This document shows, piece by piece, positions 27,778-39,540 of a DNA stretch of 64,000 nt. Origin of the DNA: Xenopus tropicalis (taxonomy: Eukaryota > Chordata > Amphibia > Anura > Pipidae); NCBI RefSeq assembly GCF_000004195.4, contig NC_030684.2, positions 108,096,429 through 108,160,428 of the forward strand, given 5' to 3'. A program made the position numbers and the translations under genes. How positions within the stretch are numbered: position 1 is the stretch's first letter; each line of letters opens with the position of its first letter. The notes below the pieces were generated by a model. That model ran no database searches. It was not told the DNA's origin and saw only the letters and a list, made by a program, of their open reading frames with translations.

Positions 27778-30700
27778 ATCTTAAGGTATTTTTATTATCC
27801 ATTAAAGACCCAAAAGTGCAGTTCATTCTATTTAATGGATGAATTGTAAATGCTGGGAAGCATCTAGGCACCGTTAAGGAAAACACAGCTCAAAAATTCA
27901 GGGGTGTGGGGTGCCAATTTGTGAGGCACCTACCCCAGTTGGCACCTGATATCCTGATCTTGTAAGCATTTTATTTAAGATTAAGATCAGATTATGCTTC
28001 ATTAGCAATGATGTCATGTTGAGCCCAGAGAGAGGAGGCAAGATGTGCTACTGCACCACTATACAGTACCAGGATTGGCATTGTTTAGAGCACCAGGTTT
28101 TCCAGTAATGGAAAAAAGGTGCCTCGCAAATTTACACCCCTAGGATTTGGACTTCTGTTAATGTTTTCAAGGACAAAGAAAGCCTTATCCATTGGGAAAT
28201 GGCAATACAATTAGGCACCTTCTCCACCATCCCTGTGTATTTAGATGCTAAGTTTTTATCCCCAGTGCATTTTAGGTGGAAATAATACACCAGCCAAGGG
28301 GGGGGGGGGGGGGGGGGAAGTAGCATAGCTTTGCCATTTTGCTTAGATTTCCCAGCAATTCCTTAACAGTCCTAGACTTTTACAAGTAAAGTAAGGGTAA
28401 GAACTCACAGAGCGGTTGTGTCGTCTGTGATAGATCTCTGCTATGGCGGGCAACAAACCCCTCCAAAAAGGCTTTCCACTGCCAACAATAGGAGTCGCCA
28501 GGGAAAGCCCTTCACAATGCTTCGGTAATCTGAAGTCGCGCAAAGTTTCCTCCTGCAGGCAACTTCGGAAAACGAAGAGATGCGAAGGGCTTTCCACCAG
28601 CGACTGTTGTTTCCAGTGGAAAGCCTTTTCGAATTGGTTTGCCCCCCCCCCCCAGGCGACAATACTGCTCCGTGGGTTCTTACTCTAAGGTTTACATAAT
28701 ATTAGTGGCACTGTCTTCCCCTCCCCTTAATTAGGGCTTTTCTTGTGCACCATCTTGGGACTTATATTTTCATTGGTTGTTTATGTGCATGTTGTATCTG
28801 GTTTGCAGCTGTTTATATAACTTTCTCTACGTATTCTTTGTAATGTTTGTCGCTTAACATGAGCTGGCATGTGTGCAACTTATCTTAAAGTTAGTAAAGG
28901 GTGGTGTGCTTGGTAAAGGGTAGAATGGGCAGTCATGACAAATACAAAAAAATGTCACTTGTTGCTTCATTTTGTATTATAGTGTAAAATTGTTTTGCGT
29001 GTGCTTTTCACTCCCATTTTTTATTCTTGTCACTTATCTGTTAGGGATTTGTTTATGCATAGACTGTACACATCTGTATATATTTCTCACATCTATCTCT
29101 GTGGTATTACAGTTGTTCAAAAGAACAAGCAGAGGCGTAAGCCAAAGCACAAGGTTCTTACCAACGACGAGCTTTTGTATGACCCTAAACAAGATGACCG
29201 AGACCAAAAGTGGATTGATGCAAAGAGAAGAAGGTAAGCAAACATATGTATGTTGGATAACTAAAGTAAAAAAGTAAGAATAGGTAAGAAAAGTATGTTT
29301 TCTGGTGAACTATATAAATGTATAAAATATATTCACCATAAAATCTATATAATAATTACTTGGTAAAACTAAGCAAGCATTTTTGTGATTTTACATTGTT
29401 TAATCCTATAAATGTTTAATGTGTATAGACATTTATTATTTTACATGTAGAATGTGTGTAAGGGGTTTAACATGAAAAATTCTTGCATAATAATGTCTGC
29501 AATGAAACCTTATCTTAAGTATAGAACCTCAGGACATGCATTCCTATTACCTGGGACAGTTCTGCTCCCCTATTAGGGCTGGTGCATACTGTGTTTTTTT
29601 AAAAAGATTTTGGTTTATATTTGTGGCATTCCGTGAGCTGGTACCCATATAGCACCTAGGTACCAGTCTTTCCAGTCATTTTTTTGTTTGAACAACTAGT
29701 CGCTGTGAGCTTGCTGAGACATTGCATTGGTAATGTCACCAGGCTTTTTCTGCTAGCAAAAAGCTATAGAGATTGCCACTGCCAAGTCACCGAGCCTGAC
29801 AGTAGCCATGTACGAGTTTAAATAAAATAACAATGGAAATATGATCACGGATTTATTTAATTGACTCGTCTTTTGACAGGTACTGGAACATGCAGAAACC
29901 AAAACAAACACATCCCCAGCAGTCCAGTCATCAGGCCTTGCCATCCAGTGATGCCATTTTGAACTGCCCTGCTTGTATGACAACACTGTGCCTGGATTGC
30001 CAAAGGTCAGTATCCTGATTCTATCAATGCAACAGTTCTTTGTTTACTAAGCTGTATTTGTAAATGTATAGGATTAATGCACCTACAAGCCAATCAGAAG
30101 CATTTATATTTTGTTCATAGTTGCATGGCTTGCCTAGCACACAGAACCAGCTGTTTTTAAAGGATGTTGGGATGAGTTTAGTCAGATTTACCCTCTCAGC
30201 TAATGTATATGTTAAAATTCATATTCTTATTTATAGGTTTCAGACAGCAGCAGTGAATTATGTAATATCATAGGGCTTTGATTAGCACATCTCATTTGTC
30301 ATTTGCTGGTGTTTTGGGGACTTTTTTCAAGACAGGTTTTACCATATACCAGAATTCCCCTCCAGAAACTGGCAGAATAGGGCATTTAAGAAGACCCACA
30401 GTGGGACACAGAACTTCCAATCCTTGTGATATAGTGCCACCTAGTGTATAAATGGAAGAACTACAGCTAAGCTTTCTAATAAAACAAGAACAAGCTGAAA
30501 CAGCAGAAGCAAACTGAAAGCAGACCTATACTGATTTGTCCTGGTTCCAGCAAACATAACATAGAAAGAACCTCAGTCCTTGTGGAAGTATTATTCTTAA
30601 CTTTCTAATCTATGGTTGGTATGCAGTCACCTATCCATAACAAAATATATTTATATAAAATACCGTTTGCCTTCAAAAACTCACTCCAGCCTGGTTGTAG

Positions 30701-31033
30701 TGTCATAAAATGATACTTCACTAGAGATCTCATACATGTTCTTATCTTTGCTTTTATAGGCATGAGTCTTACAGAACCCAGTACAGAGCAATGTTTGTGA
30801 TGAACTGCACTGTCAACAAACAGGAGGTCCTTCAATTCCCTGTTCAGAGCTCCGCAAACAACAAAGGGCGAGCCCGCAAAAAGCCAAAGCACCCTCAAAC
30901 AGAGACTGAAACAAAGAACAAGGAAACAGAAATGTATCACCCTGTTAAATGCAACGAGTGTTCCACAGAAGTGGCTGTTTATGACAAGGAGGAAGTGTAT
31001 CATTTCTTCAATGTTCTTGCTAGCCACTGCTAA
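26493..31033 (+). CDS. eapp: eapp, E2F-associated phosphoprotein (complete, 6 exons)
   Basis: Exons 26493-26566, 26950-27131, 27488-27589, 29113-29233, 29880-30005 and 30760-31033; 879 nt, 292 codons plus stop, all borders GT-AG with matching phase. EAPP is a nuclear phosphoprotein that binds activating E2Fs and stimulates E2F-driven transcription and S-phase entry (family knowledge). Diagnostic segments: EEPSDEEP, LLHGTPDQKRKLIRECLTGE, acidic DSDSDDESS, TNDELLYDP and the C-terminal FFNVLAS. The N-terminal half is acidic and disordered. The C-terminal half has C189-P-A-C192, C197-L-D-C200, C218 and C266-N-E-C269, a possible zinc-binding ribbon. Human EAPP is 285 residues; the frog protein is similar and ends HC rather than HS. 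The least conserved part is the exon 2-3 junction region. Confidence 0.96.
26588..26718. repeat. Short palindromic MITE in eapp intron 1
   Basis: Inverted ends gggtatatttatcatgc and gcatgataaatataccc, with inner arms (ctcatagcagcc...ctgctatgag). Flanking tttag on both sides looks like a 5-bp target duplication. Confidence 0.6.
27746..27775. repeat. (GT)n microsatellite in eapp intron 3
   Basis: Fifteen uninterrupted TG dinucleotides. Other simple runs in this intron are a T run at about 27638-27651 and a G run at 28300-28317. Confidence 0.9.
28392..28686. repeat. Palindromic MITE in eapp intron 3
   Basis: The left end gtaagaactcacagagcg and right end complement gctccgtgggttcttac pair. The interior arms (ccaaaaaggctttccactg and cagtggaaagccttttcg; gaaagcccttc and gaagggctttcc) also pair. 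Flanking taagg on both sides may be the target duplication. It has no coding capacity, though several short frames cross it. Confidence 0.7.
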
Positions 31034-31503
31034 GAGACAAAGCACTCAAGTGTTGATATTCTGAGCATTATTCTCTTCCTATCTCCATACGAGGTCCAGC
31101 CCACTCTTGCTGTACCTTTTCGTATTAACCTACTGGTAAAGAACTTGGAATTTTTTTCACATTTAGCTGTTGAGTTTTTAGAAATGACTTATTTGAGCAT
31201 TCAGAAGAAATCCCAGAAACCTGTAAAGGAAATCAGACTTGCAAAATCTTCAGATGGTGGCTTTGGGTTCTGCGAGTGGCCCTTAACAGATGGAGTGCCT
31301 TTTGTGTGTATCCAATGTATATAGGGTTAGTCACTTTTTATTTTAAAATATTTTAAAGGGTTATCATTTTCTTTTCGTTTTGTCATCAGTGATAAAGGAT
31401 GACCACGTCAAGTAGGTCTGATTAAAACTGAATGGGGTGCTTACAAGGTCTCAGGTTCTCCATAGCTTTTATGGAAACGGAACAGCAAACTGTCAAGGGA
31501 TTC

Positions 31504-31509
31504 AATAAA
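31504..31509 (+). terminator. eapp: eapp poly(A) signal candidate
   Basis: AATAAA 470 bp after the eapp stop, followed by a TG/T-rich stretch (ctattgtttggg) at about 31530-31545. It is the first canonical signal after the gene. Confidence 0.65.
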
Positions 31510-31519
31510 CTGAAAGTTT

Positions 31520-32814
31520 GCTTGCCTGATCTATTGTTTGGGATTCTCATTATTTTCTGGTATTTTAAGTATCGTATGTATAGGTATCAGTACAGATTCA
31601 TGGCCTTAATACAGTAGGGCTGTCGTATATGAAGCCGCTTGTCTATTTTTAGACTCCCCAATCCGGCACAGGCCCAGACTGGCAAGCTGGATTCTGGCAA
31701 ATGCCAGAGGGGCTGATGTAAGGTGCCTTAGACAGTCATTATATATTGGGGCTGTTGGGGGGTTGTTTAGGCCTCTATTTACTAGAAATGCTAGGGCCTA
31801 TGTTATAAACTAGTCCAGACCTATTCTGACAGTCCTCGCACTACTGGGAGCTTCAGTTCTGGAGGCCTGTAGGTTGGCCACTCCTGTCCTATAGTGTGCA
31901 AAAGATGAGTTATTGCTTTTGTAAGGTATTTGAGGTAATGAGTGGCTGGTTTGTGCGGTTCAAAGATATATATATAATATATATAATCTGTGATTTATCC
32001 TCTGGAGAAACTGTAGGAATTAGTTTCTTGGAGGCTATTTTTTATTAGAAAATTACCAGCACCGTACATATAACATACATATGTACCATACATACATACA
32101 TGCATACTCCTGCACAATGAGTATTTCATATAGGAAATTTCATAAATTTAGGTTGCCAAAACATGAAAGCAACCTTGGTCAGAGTGCTTTTTTTTTTTTT
32201 GAATATTTATGCAACTTACTTTATAAGATGTTTCTCTGTTTTATATTGTTAATATCTGGTTATCAGTCCCCTAAAAGCTAAGTATTGGGTCCTGCCTGTG
32301 ATCTGACTTAGACCTGGATCAGGGAAAGCTTCATGCACTTAATAATGCCAGTTTTACACTGACAATGTTGTCAAGGACCAGCAAATGGGGCTCCAAATTC
32401 ATCACAGTAAACAACAGTGTGCAAAAAGCACTAGATCTAGAGCGAGGCATTTATCTAGATGTCATTCTTCTCATGACAGTTTGTAACATGTATCTTTTTT
32501 GCTCCAATTTTATTTTACGCTTCCATTGCAAACAGCTCCCAAGTCCTTCCTTATGGTAAAGCAAGCCTGGTAACGTGGCAACTTACCAACTGATATAAAC
32601 CATGCTAATCTTTGCAAATGATTTTGATTTTTTTTTTAGTATATGTTTTTGTGGTTTTCGAACAGTTTAACTTGTGATTCAGAAACCCGAATTTGAAATT
32701 TTGCCAATTACCCTGCCAATTACCCTAGCTAAGATGAATGCTGCCAATCTTTCCCTGCCTGGATTCAGGGGGGAATAACTTTTCCTTCCAAAAATCAGGA
32801 AGGTTAAAGGAATA
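31520..32814. other. Intergenic with an interspersed-repeat fragment
   Basis: Holds a fragment at about 31664-31790 (cccagactggcaagctgg ... aatgccagaggggctg) shared with about 44712-44830, and an AT dinucleotide tract near 31966-31986. No gene signal. Confidence 0.5.
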
Positions 32815-33455
32815 CTGTCATGGGAAAACATGTTTATTTTCAAAACGCATCAGTTAATAGAGATTTTCCATCAGAATCCTGCATTGATATCTATTTTTAT
32901 AAACACATTTTTTTATATTTAATTTTGAAATTTCACATGGGGCTAGCCATATTCTCCATTTCCCAGGGTACCACAGCCATGTGACCTGTGCTCTGATAAA
33001 CTTCAGTCACACTTTACTGCTGAGCTGCAAGTTGGAGTAATTTCACCCCTCCCTTTTTCCCCAGCAGCCAATCAGAACCCCCAGCACCCCCTTCCCTTTT
33101 CCCCCCAGCAGCCAGCCAGCAGAACAATGGGAAGGGAGCAAAATAGCAGCTCCCAGTAGATATCAGAATAGCACTCAATAGTAAGAAATCCAAGTCCAGC
33201 TTGGGACTCCTCCAGTTACCTGGGAGTAGGAGAAACAATAGGTTACCTGACAGCAGTTCTAATGTGTAGCGCTGGCTCCTTCTGAAAGCTCAGACTCAGG
33301 CACAATGCACTGAGATGGTGCCTACACACCAATATTACAACTAGAAAATACATTTGTTGAATCAACAATAACATTTTAAATGGTGGAGTGAATTATTTGC
33401 TATGTAAACAGTGTAATTTAAAAATAAAAAGTGCCCGATAAAATCATGACAGAGG
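32815..33455. repeat. T2-type MITE, long copy in reverse orientation
   Basis: Starts TTAAAGGAATACTGTCATGG. The body (for example agcgctggctccttctga and ctgggagtaggagaaacaat) is the reverse complement of the copy at 712-1156. The right end decays around 33450. It carries an extra internal stretch not seen in the znf106 copy. Confidence 0.7.
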
Positions 33456-34775
33456 ATAGATGGGCACAACTTAATGGCTACAGTTTATCTGGACGCCTTT
33501 CCTTTAAGACAGCATAGCGGCAATGTGAGACTGGGGCTTGGAGTAGCAGTCATTCAGCTAACTCTCCTTTCCCCTTCCCCCTGCTTTGTTCTGGACTTTT
33601 TGGACAAAATGGTCCTTTGGGCACTATAAAGAATGATACTAAACACAGTTTTATTCATTTTCGATTTAAAGATTTTTTTAAAAACTTAATGGATTAAACA
33701 CTTTTTCACAATAGCATTGTTTTCCTTTTGAGTTTTAAAAAAAAACTCAACTGCAACAAAAAACACATTGTTCCATCCATGTTTAGCAATAACACTGTTT
33801 AATAAAAAAAACTGAAAAAAATAGCTTAAATGTTGACAATACACCTCCCAATGACTTCTCAACTAACTGGGCTGGTTTAGTTGCTGAATTTATTTTCCAT
33901 TTGAATTTTCAAAGATAGTTCAGAAAACTCTGAAATTAAAAAATACTGTGTACTACATTTATGTCTTCCCTGGCTTGGTCTTCACTTCCCAGCATTCTCA
34001 GCAATAGTTGGCCATTGTGCAAACAAGAAATCATAGTATCCCCATTTCCCTAAGTGTATCCATGTTACAGAAACTAAATGGTATAAATAATGGCGCTGTT
34101 AGCTGACACCTCGGTTCTGTAGGTTCCAGGGCCCTGTCTGTCGTGACGCTGAGAGGAGCGGTTTCCTATTGTTCATTATTATCTAATAGCACTGGCCTTT
34201 GTGCCACCATGTTAGTAGCCACTTGTTACACTTGACGTTACGAGGCACGCGTAATCCTGCTCTGTGTTCATTAGTGGCCCTGCAACACTTGACTGATGCT
34301 TTTCATTTTTGTCTCCCAAATGTTATTAATGCTAATCCTCCTGGCTAAATGGAGAGCAGTTGAGGGCAGCTTGTGCATGGGGGTTGTTGTCCATTCTCAT
34401 GAAACAAAGGGTTTTTATGCCGGCTGCTTTTAAAACCACTTAAAGAGTTGCCCTTTTTGTAACAGAAATATTTTACAAGTATAATACCATCACCCACGTG
34501 CTTCAGTACAGATCAGCCTCACCCTGTAGAGAAGATAGTCACTAAAAACTGCTGCCCCTTCTCTCTGTCCCTTCTCTCTCCTACAAGCAGAAAACTGCCA
34601 GCATTTGAGAGAGACACACACTCACTCTTTTTAAAGGTCTGACCTGGTGTTTAGATTTTACCCCATGATTCACTCAAAGGAATAGTGTCATGTTTATTTC
34701 AAACCATATCAGTCAATAGCCCTACTCAAACAGAGTTCTGTACCAAAACTTCATCCAGATAGGTTAATACAGCTC
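33456..34775. other. Intergenic, includes a candidate conserved element at 33990-34460
   Basis: The stretch at 33990-34460 is free of recognised repeats and has a balanced, non-repetitive composition with TAAT- and TTATTA-type words (tgttcattattatctaatag; tgttattaatgctaatcc). That is typical of vertebrate developmental enhancers. Conservation could not be tested. Confidence 0.35.
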
Positions 34776-35197
34776 TTAAAGGGATAGCTCACCTTTAAAT
34801 ACTATATTGTAGAGAATGCTATGCTAAGGCAATTTGCAATTGGTCTTCATTATTTACAGTTTTTGAATTATTTTGTTTAGAAGCTCTCCAGTTTGGTATT
34901 TTGGCATCTATCTGGTTGCTAGGATCCAATTTAACCTAGCAACCTGGCAGTGGTTTGAAAGAGAGACAGGAATCTGAATAGGAGAGGGCCTAATTAGAAC
35001 GATATGTAATAAATAGTAACAATCTCAATAAAACTGCAATAGTTTTTTTTGGCTGCTGCTGTCAGTGACTTCTATTTGAGAGCTGGAAAGAGTCAGAAGA
35101 GGAAGGCGCATATGTAAAAAAAACTATAAAAATAAAAAATGAAGACCAATTGAAAAGTTGCAAAAAGTGGCCCATTCTATAAGAACCACCCCTTTAA
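34776..35197. repeat. T2-type MITE, subfamily with TTAAAGGGATAGCTCACC ends
   Basis: TTAA at 34776-34779 and 35194-35197. Interior words (cttcatta, ctagcaac, gaccaattg) are shared with the copy at 6330-6726. It ends 43 bp before the 42-bp minisatellite. Confidence 0.7.
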
Positions 35198-35240
35198 ACA
35201 TCCTGGGGACCACTACAATCTACATCAGGCCCCTGGGCCT

Positions 35241-35912
35241 CCAGTGAGACAGCCTTGGTACAAACATGGTAGTAAAGTAGCTCCAGTGAGACAGCCTTGG
35301 TACAAACATGGAAGTAAAGTAGCTCCAGTGAGACAGCCTTGGTACAAACATGGTAGTAAAGTAGCTCCAGTGAGACAGCCTTGGTACAAACATGGAAGTA
35401 AAGTAGCTCCAGTGAGACAGCCTTGGTACAAACATGGTAGTAAAGTAGCTCCAGTGAGACAGCCTTGGTACAAACATGGAAGTAAAGTAGCTCCAGTGAG
35501 ACAGCCTTGGTACAAACATGGTAGTAAAGTAGCTCCAGTGAGACAGCCTTGGTACAAACATGGAAGTAAAGTAGCTCCAGTGAGACAGCCTTGGTACAAA
35601 CATGGTAGTAAAGTAGCTCCAGTGAGACAGCCTTGGTACAAACATGGTAGTAAAGTAGCTCCAGTGAGACAGCCTTGGTACAAACATGGAAGTAAAGTAG
35701 CTCCAGTGAGACAGCCTTGGTACAAACATGGTAGTAAAGTAGCTCCAGTGAGACAGCCTTGGTACAAACATGGAAGTAAAGTAGCCCCAGTGAGACAGCC
35801 TTGGTACAAACATGGAAGTAAAGTAGCTCCAGTGAGACAGCCTTGGTACAAACATGGAAGTAAAGTAGCTCCAGTGAGACAGCCTTGGTACAAACATGGT
35901 AGTAAAGTAGCT
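35241..35912. repeat. Minisatellite, 16 exact-length copies of a 42-bp unit
   Basis: The unit begins ccagtgagacagccttgg and ends agtaaagtagct; 16 x 42 = 672 bp with no indels. Copies differ almost only at one base (catggTagt or catggAagt), in the order T A T A T A T A T T A T A A A T; copy 13 also has a T-to-C change. Because 42 is divisible by three and the unit lacks stops in several frames, long open frames cross it on both strands. These are by-products, not genes. Confidence 0.97.
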
Positions 35913-36654
35913 TTTGATGCCCAACTGGGATTCTGCACACGTTACAGCGTTTGGTCTCCCTGCCGCTCCACACATCTCTACTCAGGAACTCTAATTAATT
36001 CCGACGAGGATCTTTGATACTAATCAGCCTCGCCTTTTGAGAACAATGACAGGCGACCCTACAAAACCTAGCGGGAGATATAACAAGCACAGATCCTCTT
36101 AATTAGGCTTTAATTATTGGCAGTTATAAAGTGGCGCGGCCCGGCCATCTGCATTGTGAGAGGAATGCAGGGGAGCAATTTTATTTGCCTGTTTCTCTGC
36201 CTTTGTTTAACAATCATTGCAATAAATCTCATCCTACCCCTTGTACTGAGGGGCACTTGCTTTCAGAGAGAAAAGCCTGTGCTTGTAAAGATAGCATTGT
36301 AGTCAGCATCGCATCCCTTGCATTGTAATAGTTAAAATACAGAGATGCAAATGGAGACAGAAGGAGCACATCGCACTGGAGGTTAAGGTGCCTCTATTTT
36401 GCCTCCATTACATAAAAAATAACTCTGACTGTGCTGTCGGGGGAAGACATCAGCATTGGAAGAGATACTAAGCCTTTGGTTTACTACTACTATGTTTTTA
36501 TTTCATTCATTTGATCATTGGTTGTCTTTGGTATGGGGTCTTAATATAAGATCAGCATTGTCATAGCAACTAGGGGTTTTCCAGGAGAGGCAAAAAGGGA
36601 ATCCAAACTTCTGGGTTTTTAACAAAAAAATGAATTTGTCTTCGTGTAAGCAAC

Positions 36655-36701
<47 letters not shown>

Positions 36702-37637
36702 ACACACACACACACACACGAGGCTGCGGGTCGGGCTACTTAGAAACTTCATTGTCTAATCACAAATTGACTAAAAGCAAGGCAAACGGGGCAGCACGTA
36801 TGTGTGTATCTCTGCAAAACAATATAGGAAAAAATGTTTCTCTTAAACATTATCATCATGCATTTTCTGCCAGTGTTGGCATTAGTAAAAGGTGCCGGTC
36901 CTATTAGCCCCCATATGTACATACTATTATTATACCTGAGTATACCTGATACATATTCTCATTACAGGTTTGGAAGAGCCAAGGTAGAAAACCTGTACAA
37001 TGAATGCAGGTACAGCCAGTTATGTGTAATGTGTTAATATCCAGTATAAAGTGATACTGTCATGAAAGGAGACTTTTTAATATATGAATCTACATAAAAA
37101 AATTACCTATAGGTCATGTTGACCATTCTTTGCTGATAGCTGTGCTTTTGTAAGTAATTGTTACTTGAAATCCCTAAACCTGACTGTTTTGCCAACCTGA
37201 CTGTCCCTTCTCAGCCTGTCAGTTATAGCTTCTAATGCTAACGGCCTACTGCTGGACAAATATGGCAGCCCCCTCATAGAGGGACATGGGGGATCAGATA
37301 GGGAATGTAAAAGCATCAGGGAAATACTTTTATGGCAAAATTAATAGCAGCATGCAAAGACAATGTTATGATAGATGTAAAAATGGTTTCATTTCTGGTG
37401 TCAATATCACTTAAGAAATGTTTTTCTACCAATAGTGCTCTATTTTAAATTGAATTCATGCCTCTCCAAACTTGTGTAAATATATATATATATATATGGG
37501 AAATTCAAAATTCACATTTCATTTAAACTACTCGCAGGATTATGGTAGAAGTATTTAGCCATATAATGCCAACCTAGTGCTGGATCCCACTTGCTGCTGT
37601 AGTGAAAAGGTGGCATTGATTTTAAAGGAATAATCAG
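35913..37637. other. Intergenic, with candidate conserved element and C/CA microsatellite
   Basis: The stretch at 35913-36260 is repeat-free and dense in homeodomain-type words (ctaattaattcc, cttaattaggctttaattatt) with GATCTTTGA and CATTGT-like words. A C run at 36654-36671 leads into (CA)n at 36671-36719. The rest is unremarkable. Confidence 0.4.
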
Positions 37638-38361
37638 TACAGGTATGGGACCTGTAATTCAGAATGCTCAGGACATGGGGCTTTCCAGATAAGGGATCTT
37701 TCCCTTCCCAGCTAAGGGATCTCCATACCTTAAGTCTAATAAAAATGATTTAAACACTAATTAATAATTACTTGGGATCAAGTACACTGTACTGTTTTAT
37801 TATTACAGAGAAAAAGGAAATCATTTTTAAAAATTAGAATTATTTTTTTTTTTTTATCAATCAATATCTTTATTGAACAATCAAAAAACAACATTGGCAT
37901 AAATTATGTGTTGGTACTAATAAAGGTCCAAAACCTGAGAGTCCTATAGGGGTTGGGAGCTGTGGAGGCTTTACGGGGGAGGGGTTGTTATCGGGGAATC
38001 TCCTGCAGGGAAGGGGACTGGGCTACCCAGGCAGTCGGTCCAGTGATGCCAGATTTGTATAAAGGTGAGTATTTTCCCTCTTTTGTCCAGTATAGTCCGT
38101 TCTAAAGCTGCAGTTTTGTCCATGGCCTTTTTCCATTCATGCGATTTTTCGGTCCTTCCAATACAAGGTGAGTATTCTCCTGGCATGGAACATAGCTTTC
38201 AAAATAAACATTTTTGTATGGCTGTCAAAGTTTTCATTTAAGTCCACTGTTAATAGGCAAAAATTAGAATTATTTGATTAAAATGAACTCTATGTGAGAG
38301 CCTTCCTGTGATATAGAGCCTTCTGGATTACAGGTTTCTGGATAACAGATCCCATACCTAT
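37638..38361. repeat. Inverted-end 'tacaggtatgggacc' repeat, split by an L1 tail
   Basis: Left end tacaggtatgggacctgtaa, right end ggataacagatcccatacctata. Body words match 14486-14759. An L1 fragment (37846-38258) interrupts it, flanked by a 17-bp duplication of host sequence. Confidence 0.75.
37846..38258 (-). mobile_element. 5'-truncated LINE-1-like insertion (ORF2 C-terminus and 3' UTR)
   Basis: The 17-bp word aaaaattagaattattt is repeated at 37829-37845 and 38259-38275. On the minus strand the insert ends caataaagatattgattgat and then an A run, so a poly(A) signal is present. Upstream, broken frames read ILKAMFHARRILTLYWK and, after a frame change, TFIQIWHHWTDCL, which resemble the C-terminal end of L1/Tx1-type ORF2. 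The roughly 410-bp copy is truncated and frameshifted, hence inactive. Confidence 0.8.
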
Positions 38362-39540
38362 ACTCCATAGTGTATGAAATTTGAACTTAGTTTTAAATTG
38401 TGTACCCATTCTGTTACTCAGGTCTGCCAACCCCATGCATTCCTGGAGTAAATGTGCCACTCACTGGTGTTATTTGGGTTTTGCTTTATGCCTTTGCTGT
38501 ATTGCGGGGATAGGGCTGGCAAATGTTAGTGTAACTTCACTCCAAGTGAGTTTCAGGAATTTAATGTGGAATCTTCCATGTAGAGAAATAATACCATCAA
38601 TCACTGTATACCTGACAGAACCTGCCCAACTCACACTGCCCTGTCCCTGCCCATAGTTACTCACCAACATCTCATCATAGGATTGGGCTTGGGGTCCCAG
38701 CACATTCTGTGGGGCACTTGTAGGATATGGATATAGCCCTCTGTTCCCCTGTTGTTTCAACCTTGATATTGTTTAATCAACGCCCCTTCTATTCCAGAAA
38801 GGGAAAATAATCAGGAATTCTATTTAACAGCATTACTATAGAAATAGAATCCCCTGTCTTGCCATGGAAAGGGAAATATTAGAGTATTGCTCAAACATCT
38901 GCCTGTGGAATCTGATACATGGGTATATGTAATACAGTATGGCCTTTATCCTCATTACACACATAATGGTCAATTACTGACCTTTTCAGAAAATAAAAGA
39001 GACACGGCAGATGGTTTCCATTTCAATTCCCTCCTGTGCCGGTACTGAAGGAATCCCAGGATAGTGCACTCTGCTCCCCTGCTCTCACATTGTTAATCAG
39101 TTTGCTGCTGATGCTAATTGTGATATCATCACCGATTTGTCCCACGGGTCCGGCCCCTTGGCTGTGGGAATGATTGGAGAGATAGCTGTACAAATGATGG
39201 GACAGCTGCAGGGGAGATAAGGGATAGGAGGTTATCACTGCACTCACTCGCACAATGTGTGCTGTCACTGGGGAAATGTGTGCTACACACCATTCTGCGC
39301 ACAGGGGATATGGGTCGTGCCATGATTCAGCACTATGCTCAAATGCATTGATTGTACCAGGGGAACTTTCTCTGCCACGGCTCCCACACAGTGAGACATT
39401 CCCATTGAAATGATCCCTATGTAGGGAGTTAGGGCCTCACATGAAATAGATCAGAGATCTGCAATTCACTTCAATGGAAGTCAACAGATGTGACGTAGCG
39501 AGACACAATTCAAACCATTGATTCTCCATTGGATTCTTAG
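38362..39540. other. Intergenic, nothing recognised
   Basis: Mixed-composition DNA; no credible exon. It leads directly into the 41-bp minisatellite. Confidence 0.45.

Noticed and set aside
30605..31045. 146-codon minus-strand frame over the last eapp exon
   Set aside because: Antisense shadow of conserved eapp coding sequence.
35194..36017. Long open frames of about 237-259 codons on both strands
   Set aside because: They are produced by the 42-bp tandem array, whose period is divisible by three; no splice, start or homology evidence.
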